From assembly GCA_003573635.1 (NCBI GenBank), contig QUTJ01031279.1:1-10647 (forward strand): a DNA stretch of 10,647 nucleotides, given 5' to 3'. The notes beneath the pieces are model-generated. The model saw only the letters and a list, made by a program, of their open reading frames with translations. It was not told where the DNA came from and made no database searches. The translations under genes and the position numbers were made by a program. Below are positions 1-7,146 of the stretch, piece by piece (within the stretch, counting starts at the first letter, position 1; the number at the start of each line of letters is the position of its first letter). This stretch comes from Goniomonas avonlea (Eukaryota; Cryptophyceae; Goniomonadida; Goniomonadaceae).

Positions 1-17
1 CCGTGAGGGCCTGCCTG

Positions 18-65
18 AGAGAGAGAGAGAGCTACTAGAAGGGAGGAGGTTGTGTGTGTGTGTGT
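18..65. repeat. GA and TG microsatellites
   Basis: A short GA dinucleotide run at about 18-31 is followed by a TG run at about 50-65. Both are simple repeats. An open frame runs on from the TG run into the following DNA, but its first codons are only repeat-encoded and I do not treat them as coding. Confidence 0.9.
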
Positions 66-72
66 AGAGGGT

Positions 73-166
73 CATGCCTCCGACCCAAAGGGTTGTGCAC
101 AGGGTCGGCCATGCCTCCCAGAGGGCCGGCCATGCCTCGAGCAGACCCAGGGGGTGGCCATGCCTC
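73..166 (+). repeat. Four spaced copies of CATGCCTC
   Basis: The octamer CATGCCTC occurs at 73-80, 110-117, 131-138 and 159-166. Three of the four copies are preceded by GGC, giving GGCCATGCCTC. The intervals are 37, 21 and 28 bp, so this is a degenerate dispersed cluster and not a strict tandem array. It lies upstream of the first gene and may be decayed repeat DNA or a promoter element; no function is evident. Confidence 0.7.
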
Positions 167-289
167 AGACTCAGAGGGTTAGTCCTCACTCCGGAGTCTC
201 CGTGACTCCAGTCAATTTAGCGTTGAGGGAACAGGGCCCATATGGCCCGCTACTTGTATTGGATACAAATCTATCACCCTTGAGACAAA

Positions 290-1206
290 ATGCTGGCACC
301 GCAGAGCGTGGTCTTTTGTTCTCCACTCTGGTGTTGGCTGTCTCTGTGGTCTGTCTCCCTGTGAACGAATTGTCATCTCCGTTCCCTCCGTCCTGGAATT
401 TGAATGAGAGCACGGTCGAGAGGTTTGTGTACTCATGCTCGGGCGACGATGTACAGTGCTCCGCAGGGTTTACCACGAATGACTTCACTCGTTGGACAAC
501 ATCTGTTGGGTCGTCCAGGCAAAGGGTGACAGGGTACAACACGACTTCCTTGTCGCTTGAGCGTTCGATCCTGAAAACCCCGACTGCAAAACCATACGTG
601 GCCACCGCCACGTATTACAGCCCGCGCCTGGAACGTGACGAGTGCCTGTTCTGGGGGGGAACAAACACCGGATGATACCAATGTTGTCGTCCCATACTTT
701 TTTTCAGAAAACGCCGGAGTGGGACTGGGAGTACCACGGTGAGGTTGCAATTGCAGCTGATTTCGATGTTACGTTTGCTTACCACCTCAACAGGGGCGAG
801 CAATATCACGATTATGCCGAATGGAACCGAGCTTCCTGCTGTTTCATGGAGTCATTTTGTCAATGATCAGTATAACAGCCATAACTGGACCCTCTATTTT
901 TCAACAGACATGTCCCGGCTTCTCCGGGTGCTGAGGACTGACTTGATCTCCTGGCCAAGCCCGGCCACCACCCAGCTGCTCAATGATTTCCCGATTTTTG
1001 AATTGTCTGTAGCCTCAGGAGACCTAGTTCCTGCTGTTGGTGAGTGCCTTTGCAACTGTATTTCCCTAACGGATCTCTCAGGTTGTCGCGTCGCTGTTTT
1101 CTGGGATGATTGTGACAAGCCGAACGGGATTGAGGGCGACGAATGCAACATCCTCAGAGGGTCCGCGTGCCGTTTTAACACTGCTGGTCTCCTCAAATGC
1201 TCTTGA
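290..1206 (+). CDS. Probable secreted Cys-rich N-glycoprotein, multi-exon, family not recognised
   Basis: The 3' half is well supported. Exon 708-738 joins 794-1039 across a 55-bp intron (GTGAGG...CTTAC...CAACAG, phase 1). That exon joins 1082-1206 across a 42-bp intron (GTGAGT...CTAAC...CTCAG, phase 1), with the stop at 1204-1206. The encoded part carries N-glycosylation sequons (NIT, NGT, NWT) and ends in a Cys-rich tail containing 'FWDDCDKPNG' and 'LLKCS'. Upstream, an ATG at 290 opens a hydrophobic stretch of 24 residues that resembles a signal peptide. A possible 50-bp intron (361-410, weak GAG acceptor) would join it to a frame containing 'RFVYSCSGDDVQC' and an NTT sequon. That frame must then skip to 708; a donor at 598 would do it (110-bp intron). 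These 5' junctions are inference. The T-rich acceptor at 693-707 is good. I do not recognise the family; export to the surface or outside the cell is likely. Confidence 0.5.
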
Positions 1207-1522
1207 TGCCTACGTGCCTCCTTATATACTGTGTGTGTGTGTGTGAAGACTCTGAAGTACCCTGGAGCCTTCCCCCAGATGTCAATTTCCAGGTTTTTGA
1301 GTCTTCTTGCAGGCCACTGTGCGCTTGCTCTTCTTGGTGTTGTGTTTGTTGTGTTTGTTTCGAGATAAAAGAATCAACCCGCTCGAGGTGAACCGTTATA
1401 TGTGAGTGTGATGTCTCTGAGAGGATGCTCGTGGTCAAGACCTTGCTTATTACTTGTTCTTTTTCTTTTCTAGCGATTTGGACGAAATGGCTCGAACAAT
1501 GGTTTATTTCATGACCGAGACA
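1207..1522. other. Convergent intergenic region with TG microsatellite
   Basis: This stretch separates the 3' ends of the secreted-protein gene (+) and the Hsp20 gene (-). It holds a TG run at about 1230-1245, T/G-rich DNA around 1325-1365 and a C/T-rich tract ending in CTAG at about 1457-1473. I translated the minus strand here to look for the missing second half of the Hsp20 domain and found nothing matching it. No other gene is evident. Confidence 0.6.
1503..1508 (-). terminator. Canonical AATAAA poly(A) signal for the Hsp20 gene
   Basis: On the minus strand AATAAA lies about 14 bases after the stop codon of the truncated Hsp20 frame. Its position suggests that the shortened gene has a proper 3' end. 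It could be chance in A/T-rich DNA. Confidence 0.45.
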
Positions 1523-1828
1523 TTATTGGGCGGATCCCACGACAGTACCACCGCTCCCTCCAAGAAGGTTGCGACCCTCGATCTTCACGTCCAGGTCCTC
1601 CTTTGCAAGGCCCGGCGTCACCGCGCGCACGACGGCCGCGTCTTTTTCGGCTTGGAATTCAAAAGATGGGGCACGTTGGAGAAATTCATCCGGTCGAGTG
1701 ACTACCTGCTGCTGCCTCGGCACATGCTCATCGCTGATCCGACGTGTCATGCGGGGCTCGTTGTCAAACCAGTCGCGCAGCAGGAAGCGTTCAGGGTAGA
1801 AAAAATCGTCGGTAAACAGGAAAGACAT
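1523..1828 (-). CDS. Small heat-shock protein (Hsp20), truncated in the alpha-crystallin domain
   Basis: The 101-residue product starts MSFLFTDDFFYPE, an aromatic-rich N-terminal arm typical of small heat-shock proteins. It then enters the alpha-crystallin domain at about residue 50. Residues 71-89 hold the hallmark 'TPGLAKEDLDVKIEGRNLL', matching the family pattern (L/V)PGxxKEDIxVxxExxxLL. Small Hsps are ATP-independent holdases that oligomerise through this domain. Here the frame runs into a Gly-rich tail (GGSGG) and stops at residue 101. The second half of the domain is absent, including the later beta strands, the A-x-x-x-x-G-V-L motif and the C-terminal I-x-I tail. I found no downstream exon supplying it. 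A poly(A) signal follows closely. Divergent from the gene at 2017; a heat-shock-element-like site lies upstream. It could be a functional fragment or a pseudogene. Confidence 0.65.
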   Translation of the reverse strand: MSFLFTDDFFYPERFLLRDWFDNEPRMTRRISDEHVPRQQQVVTRPDEFLQRAPSFEFQAEKDAAVVRAVTPGLAKEDLDVKIEGRNLLGGSGGTVVGSAQ

Positions 1829-1892
1829 TAGGTTCAGTTGTTTCTTGGTGCTCGCACCGCGCCCGCTCTCCCTTAAGTCCTGTCGAGCACAT

Positions 1893-1902
1893 TTTCATGA
1901 AG
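1893..1902. promoter_or_regulatory. Possible heat-shock element (two inverted nGAAn units)
   Basis: TTTCATGAAG is a perfect nTTCn-nGAAn pair, the minimal arrangement bound by heat-shock factor. It lies 65-75 bp upstream of the Hsp20 start codon, inside the 188-bp divergent region shared with the gene at 2017. Neighbouring units (GGAAA, CTTCT) are out of register, so a full three-unit element is not present. Its location ahead of an Hsp20 gene is the main support. Confidence 0.4.
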
Positions 1903-2016
1903 TATCGGAAAGCTTCTCGATAGACTGTTACTTGTTTGAAAATATAGTAGATATTGGGAGCGTACGTACAAGACTGTGAAAGGTTTGACCGAACTATTCT
2001 TGTTGTGACTCACAGG

Positions 2017-3106
2017 ATGGCGATCCCAGAAAACCGCAAGGCAGCCTGGCTCTCGCTCCTTGCCATTGCGGCTGTGGCAGCAGCGATTGGCTTGGTTTTT
2101 GGTCAAGGTGGGTCTTTGGCTAGCTTTTTGGTCTCTCTAGCGATTTGCGTGCTTTATTGATCTGATTGAGTTTGTTATGCTGACTCACGGACAGCCCCTG
2201 GTCCGGTTGAGGACGCCATGTTCTCGAAGTGTGTGAGCTGCAAAGGTCAGTGATTGTGCCTTATTTCGTGTATCCTCCGTTAAAACAGGAGCAGGCGATG
2301 AAAAGGCCTTTTTGGCCAAAATGGAGGGTCGATACACCGAGCGCTCACGAACAACCAGCGCACCCGGAGACGGTCTCATGACTCCTGATGATGAAAAGTA
2401 TGTCGCCAAGCTCAAAGCGGCTATCTCTTCCCGCTCTCGGATAATTGCCAAGCACCAAGCCCTGTCTGCTGGCGCAATGACTCCGCAGGCCACTGACCTC
2501 CCAACTCCGGCACTAATGTCCAACGATGACAAGGTGCATGTTGTGATGGAACTGTCTCTGGAGCTGTCAGTATTTCGAGTCGACACCGTTTTTTATTCGT
2601 GTCATCCTCAGGAATTCTTGGCAACCATGAAGAAGCGGTTGGGTGCCGATCACAAGACTCTGGGCGATGATTCCCTCATGAGTCCCGATGACACCCAGTT
2701 TGTGAATGAGGTATGTTTCGTGCTTTCTGCGTTGATCCTGTTTTGTTTTCTTTGTTTGCCCTTTTTGAATTTTGTTTTCCTTTGTTCACCTTCGGTCTGT
2801 TTTGTGCACCTCGCTGTCTCAAAACCCTTTCCTTCGTTCTGCTTGTCGTTCTGGTCTCTTGTCGCTTCGGATTCTTGTTGCTGTGTCTTAACTCGCTGTG
2901 GCAGCTCAAGTCGACGACCGAAAAGCGCAGTGCACTTCTCGGGGATGATGGAGCGTCTCTGACAAAGGAGGAGACCACAATGCTTGGTGGATTGAAGCAG
3001 GTGTGTGTGTCTGGCTGAACCATGTCTGTGAATGATCCACTGACGTCTCTCCCAGCGCATCGCCAAGCGCGGGAAATGGCTCAAGCAACACAACATAGGC
3101 TATTAA
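2017..3106 (+). CDS. Membrane-anchored repeat protein with 'SLM(S/T)PDD' units, six exons, unknown family
   Basis: Exons are 2017-2107, 2195-2245, 2289-2569, 2612-2710, 2905-3000 and 3056-3106; the introns are 87, 43, 42, 194 and 55 bp. All junctions are GT-AG and in phase, giving 222 residues. Residues 9-29 form one Ala/Leu-rich membrane segment after a short basic start (ENRKAAW), so this is a type II anchor or uncleaved signal. A CVSC motif follows at 43-46. The rest is hydrophilic and probably helical, with units headed 'GLMTPDDEKYV' (76-86), 'ALMSNDDKVHV' (122-132), 'SLMSPDDTQFV' (162-172) and 'SLTKEETTMLG' (192-202). Each unit is followed by a basic helix such as 'MKKRLG', 'EKRSALLG' or 'RIAKRGKW'. 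Exons 4 and 5 are symmetric (phase 0-0), encode 33 and 32 residues, and resemble each other. I do not recognise the family. ACAG directly before the ATG could be a 5' splice acceptor. Confidence 0.8.
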
Positions 3107-3458
3107 GTTCCGAGTTGCTTTGTAGGGATCTTTGTATTGGTAACTGTGTCGTGTCGTCGCGTGAAGCCTGTGAATTAAAGTGAAATCACACGCGCCTTGC
3201 TCGCTTGTCTTGTCTCATGCTTGGTATGTACTCACCTTGAATTGGGTCTAGAAAACAACAAGGGGAACGCTGCGCACTGCTGCTTCACATGTCGGAGCAG
3301 AGAGGGGAGCGGGGCAGGAGGGAGAGACCGTCACCGGATGCCCATAACATGTCATGGTGGGAGCGGGCAGCTAGAGAAGAGACTTGGCTGTATCGTCGAG
3401 GACCTCCGAAAGCTTTATGCAAAGAAAGCGCCAACGATCGAGCGAGAAGAAACAGTAG
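3107..3458. other. Convergent intergenic region, 3' UTRs
   Basis: This lies between the repeat-protein gene (+) and the ankyrin gene (-). It contains ATTAAA at 3174-3179, a usable poly(A) signal for the plus-strand gene about 70 bases after its stop. A G/A-rich stretch sits at about 3296-3330. Open frames here are short and read through without domain signals. No gene is evident. Confidence 0.55.
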
Positions 3459-4848
3459 TTAATCATGCGTACCGGGAGACCACAACAGCGCCTGTGTATC
3501 TAACTCCGCCTCCTCCTCGGTGTCCTCGTGACCAGTGCAGCCAATCCCTGTACCGAGGCGAACACCAGCATCACGCAGGACGTCACACACTCCGGCAGTG
3601 CCGGCCCAGTCACGAGCTGAACGACCAGAAGCATCGAGAGCAGAGCCATCGGCTCCATGATCAAGCAGACCACGGCAAGTGGACAGAGCGGCGGCCTCCA
3701 CTTCTTCTCTGTCTCGCCTTCGTCTACCCATTTTGGCGGGAGCGTATCTGCGAGGACTGAGGGCAGCAGCCATCAACGGGGTGACGCCCTGTGGCCCGCG
3801 CGCGTTGATATCTGCCTTGCATTGTATCATCCCCCAACACATCGTAAAGTCACATGCGGAACTGCAAGCCAGAAGCAGCGGCGATGTGCCATCTGCACCA
3901 GGGATCCCAGCGTCCGCTTTGCGGCTGAGGAGCAGCAAAATTGAGGCCCAGGCATTGTCCCATGACACAATATCCGCCCGTGACAGTCCAGCAAGTTTTC
4001 GTGATGCAAGCAAGAGGGCTGTTCCTTTCGGAGACACTGCGTCGACATCGGCCTTTGCGTCCAACAAGAGACGGGTGATCAGGGGTGATTGACCCAACCT
4101 CGCAGCCTCCGTCAAAGGCGTGGATCCTTGGCTCGATTTTGTCACGGATGCCCTGTGCTGGATCAAAAGCTCACATATACTATCAGATCCAGCCCGAGCA
4201 GCCAATAAGAGCGGCGATGGTCCATCTGAGCGTCCGTCCACCGCTGCACCTGCGGCGAGCAACACCTCACAGCATCGAAAATGCGAGTTTCTCGCAGCTG
4301 CGCACAGACCTTTGTCTAGCTCTTCAAGAGGCGTTACACCAGAGTCCAAAAGGATTTGCAATGCATCAGCGTGACCAAACAGTGAGGCGACATAGACTGG
4401 AGATTGACCAGCAGAATCAGTTGCAGGAGAAGCACCTGCTGCCCGCATCAAAAATGCTCGAAGAGCAGCAAGTCTTACCGAGCCCAATGAGATAGCGGCA
4501 TACATCTGGATGACCCTCGAGTGCGCCCTTCAGCAGGGCTGTTGAGCCCTCACTGTCTTTTGCTTCGACCGACGCCTGGCGATCGATCAGCAGCTCACAA
4601 ACCAAGGGCTGGTTCGAAGCAGCAGCTTGCACAAGGGGGGTTGCACCCCCAAACAATCTGGCATCAAGGTTCCGACCCGGTTCTTTGTTGAGAAGTTGCC
4701 TAAGTTCCTCCACTCTGCCGCCACGCAGCATCTCTTCGAACGAGACATCTTTCGTTGGCCGAGCCACCAAAGCAAATGCTCCACCAGCGGCAGCAACGAC
4801 ACTTGAGCTCCCTAAAACTCCTCCTGCAATTACTGCGGGCACAGGCAT
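3459..4848 (-). CDS. Ankyrin-repeat protein with N-terminal hydrophobic segment
   Basis: Two exons, 4848-4479 and 4435-3459 on the minus strand, join across a 43-bp intron (GTAAGA...GCAGCAG, phase 1) into 448 residues. The junction falls in 'YLIGLG/ASPATDSAGQSP', restoring a regular ankyrin unit. Residues 1-30 (MPVPAVIAGG...AFALVAR) are strongly hydrophobic and could be a membrane anchor. About eight to nine ankyrin units follow from roughly residue 43 to 350, with motifs such as 'GATPLVQAA', 'GSTALLKGALEGH', 'GQSPVYVASLFGH' and 'GVTPLMAAA'. Two units contain extra residues. After the array come a basic patch (KMGRRRRDREE), one more degenerate unit and an acidic tail (HEDTEEEAELD). Ankyrin arrays bind partner proteins; the partner is unknown. 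Start chosen at ATG 4848; an upstream in-frame GTG at 4872 is unlikely in a eukaryote. Confidence 0.88.
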
Positions 4849-5071
4849 CGCTCTTGACCCACGTCCACCCACGGAGCAGCGAAAGAGGAGGTGTCAAAAG
4901 ACAGAAGCACCAAAGACAGAAAGGTTTTATTTATTGGCACGATAAGTGAATAGTGCCCTAATGCCTTTGTATGAGCATCGGTTCTTTCATTGGGATAGAC
5001 AAATATAATTTGGGATAGATAAATCTAATACTGATGTTCAAGAACATTCAGGGTAAAGCCACTTGTGGGAA
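4849..5071. promoter_or_regulatory. Divergent promoter region between ankyrin and Myb genes
   Basis: These 223 bp lie head-to-head between the ankyrin start (minus) and the proposed Myb start (plus), so both promoters and 5' UTRs must be here unless upstream exons exist. The central part is A/T-rich compared with the flanking genes and contains two tandem copies of a 20-bp unit. No clear TATA box was identified. Confidence 0.45.
4991..5030. repeat. Two tandem copies of a 20-bp unit
   Basis: TGGGATAGACAAATATAATT (4991-5010) is followed directly by TGGGATAGATAAATCTAATA (5011-5030). They match at 17 of 20 positions. The repeat sits about 40-80 bp before the Myb start codon. It may be a duplicated protein-binding site or a recent slippage product. 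Confidence 0.75.
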
Positions 5072-6293
5072 ATGAGCGAGGTGAGCTCGCCCATGTGCCT
5101 TGCCTTGGAAGCTGACTTTGGTGTGTAGGTTGGAACTCAAACTGCGCGGCTCGCCACGTTATGCAATGCCTTGCTTATCATTGTTCCCCAAAGCCCGACT
5201 GTGCAGATTGACTGGGACACTGTGGGTTTGACGGTCGGCGCCTCATCGACGTACACCGTTTCTTCCTCTTGCCGCGACGAATCTCAACGTTTGTGCAGGG
5301 ATTGTCGTGCAGCTTGGAAATTTTTGGCTTATGGATGCAACTTAGCTGAAGATAATGATGTGAGGAGTGGTCTCTGGTGCCGCCTCTGACGGGTTCAGCA
5401 GGACAGCGGCAGCGATGTGGACAATACCGCCGATCTCACCGCTGAGAAGCTCTTGAAACGCCTAGAGCGTTTGGTTTCTGAGAGGGGTCACAATTTTGAT
5501 ATTCTCCCACCTAGTGGGTTGAAACGCCCTCTTGGGTTGACTGCAGAAAAGGTACCAGATGATGACCTTTGGCGCTATCCTCACATTTCCCTAGCAAATC
5601 TCTCGCCGGCCAAGAAAAATGTGGACTCCAGACGAGGACGAAAAGCTTCTTCGAGCCGTACAGTCGTGCGGGGAAGGTGTGTGTGCTTTGAATCCACGGC
5701 CCGGCATTCAGCTTCGCTGCAGGAAACTGGGCAGCGATCAGGAACGTGTCTGGGTTGGACCGAAAATCATCGCAGCTTTCTCAGCGCTGGGCTCGTCTGA
5801 AGTCAAGCATCTTGCACGTGGGCGGGGCTGCCACAGTGAGCATTTGTTTATCTCTGGTGAATCCCTGACATCATACAGGCGAACTCTCCCACCGTCCTAC
5901 CTCACGGTTTGACTGGGTCTCCTGCTCAGGTGAGTCTGGCCGTTCATTTCGTAATGTATGGTGGTTGGCTCTCGACCCAACGCAAGATCGCAGACCACCC
6001 CCCCGGCGTTCCGCCTTGGATCTCCTAATCTGCAACTCCCTGTTGGACAGCTATCATCATCCTCCCTTCACAGCATGAGCGCGAGCGCAACGACCACAGG
6101 CGCCGCCCAACCCTGCCCGCTTGCTTCGTTTGGAACACAGGCACAGGGAACCGTTGCCACTGCAGCAGCAGCAGCAGCAGCAGTAGCTGCCGCTCTTGCT
6201 GCGGTGGCTCCAGCGCCAGCCGCCAAAGCAGCAGCACCCCTCCCATCAGCAGCTGCAGCAACACCACAGGCAGCACCTCCTGCACAGGCACCA

Positions 6294-6325
<32 letters not shown>

Positions 6326-6362
6326 AACAGCGCCAACACTACCAGCTCCTTCTCCTCGGTAG
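5072..6362 (+). CDS. Myb/SANT-like DNA-binding protein with poly-Ala tail, eight exons
   Basis: Exons 5072-5080, 5129-5250, 5299-5359, 5402-5551, 5595-5676, 5723-5835, 5879-5929 and 5994-6362 join in phase into 318 residues; introns are 42-64 bp. Residues 124-171 form a clear Myb repeat: 'MWTPDEDEKLLRAV' followed by W144 (NWAAI) and W164 (LSQRWARLK), with the three Trp spaced 20 apart. The basic 'SRRPRK' precedes it. An earlier partial repeat is likely at about 9-55 ('IDWDTVGLTVG', 'DCRAAWKFLAYG'), joined by an acidic stretch (AEDNDDSGSD) and a helix (LLKRLERL). Such domains bind DNA or histone tails, so a nuclear role is likely. The last exon is Ala/Pro-rich low-complexity sequence with runs of seven and ten Ala-type codons. 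A donor overlapping the stop (GT at 6359) could splice to 6577, extending the end to 6673 (349 residues). The start is supported by MSE joining the next exon in phase. Confidence 0.78.
6162..6325. repeat. (GCA)n and (GCT)n trinucleotide runs in inverted arrangement
   Basis: A CAG/GCA run of about seven units lies at 6162-6183 and a CTG/GCT run of about ten units at 6295-6325. Each encodes alanine in the same reading frame, using GCA in one and GCT in the other. The two runs are reverse complements, so about 20 bases can pair across a loop of roughly 110 bases. Confidence 0.85.
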
Positions 6363-6373
6363 GCACCTACCGA
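6356..6373. repeat. 18-bp near-perfect palindrome over the Myb stop codon
   Basis: TCGGTAGG-CA-CCTACCGA has 8-bp arms around a 2-bp centre. It contains both the in-frame TAG stop (6360-6362) and the alternative GT donor at 6359. Confidence 0.7.
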
Positions 6374-6725
6374 CCGAGCCATGTCCGCGAGTTCAAGAAT
6401 CACGGAAAGCGAAGCCTGACCCAGCAGCACCTCCCATGTGAGGATGGATACGGGTCGCCAGCGAGAGTGGGTCGGTCGACTAAGTGACCCACATGGAACG
6501 TACCCGAGGGAGTGAGGCAACCCACTTGCTGGGCTTCCTGCCTCATAAGCTTCCTCTGTCAGATCACCTCGGGCAGCGTCACTGACCAACTTGAACACCT
6601 GCACCAAGGAACTACGGTGCAGAATCTCTCTCCCACCTCTCCTTCCCCTATTGGCAATCAGGCTGTCCGGTAACCCTCCAGTGGCGGCCCACCGGTCACT
6701 GCAAGCCTACCTTCTGGGGTTGGGG

Positions 6726-6793
6726 ACCGCCGGTTGGGCGTCACTATCGCTGCATATGGCGATAGTTGTAGCGATGCCAACCACCGGTGCGGT
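6726..6793. repeat. Nested imperfect hairpin
   Basis: The inner stem ACTATCGC (6743-6750) pairs perfectly with GCGATAGT (6759-6766) around TGCATATG. Outside it, ACCGCCGGTTGG (6726-6737) can pair with interruptions with CCAACCACCGGTGCGGT (6777-6793). It may be a structured RNA element, a decayed small inverted-repeat transposon, or chance. Confidence 0.55.
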
Positions 6794-6840
6794 TGCTCAG
6801 TGATCTGGACACGTGCACGGGAGAGAAGGGTCCAGGGTTC

Positions 6841-6957
6841 AGCCTCCAGGAACCGCTGCCCGTGATTTTAGGATGCGGACAGGAGAGGAGGGGAGGGGGG
6901 ACTCAAGCCTCCCAGGAACTGAGGGGGGGGAGGGGGACACCAGCCTCCCAGGAACTG
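6841..6957 (+). repeat. Three copies of AGCCTCC(C)AGGAAC with G tracts
   Basis: Copies lie at 6841-6853 (one C shorter), 6906-6921 and 6942-6957; the last two share AGCCTCCCAGGAACTG exactly. The DNA between copies holds runs of four to eight G, giving G-quadruplex potential on the plus strand. Confidence 0.75.
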
Positions 6958-7000
6958 CTGAGCGGCCGCGTGAACTGACGACTCGGTGGCACTTGTTGTA

Positions 7001-7014
7001 AGTGCAATTGCACT
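7001..7014. repeat. Perfect 14-bp palindrome
   Basis: AGTGCAATTGCACT reads the same on both strands. It is 240 bp beyond the 3' end of the DUF4838 gene and has no assigned role. Confidence 0.8.
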
Positions 7015-7146
7015 GTCTGTACTTTGAGAATATCCCATGTTTCCACAACTCGGGTGGAGCTCTCAGGTCCAACCAACCCGGACACAGGCCCAGCAACCCA
7101 GACGTTGGAGGCATCCTGCAAGCATACGGCGGCTATGAGCAACTAA

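Noticed and set aside
186-611. Minus-strand 141-codon frame
   Set aside because: No domain, no start context and no splice support; it overlaps the probable 5' exons of the plus-strand secreted protein.
1454-1831. Plus-strand 125-codon frame preceded by a C/T-rich acceptor-like tract
   Set aside because: It is antisense to the Hsp20 frame, which has a recognisable family motif; the plus frame has none.
3197-3760. Plus-strand 187-codon frame over the end of the ankyrin gene
   Set aside because: Mostly antisense to ankyrin codons and intergenic DNA, with no recognisable domain.
6068-6607. Long minus-strand Ala-rich frame
   Set aside because: It is the complement of the (GCA)/(GCT) tracts in the Myb gene's last exon and has no domain signal.
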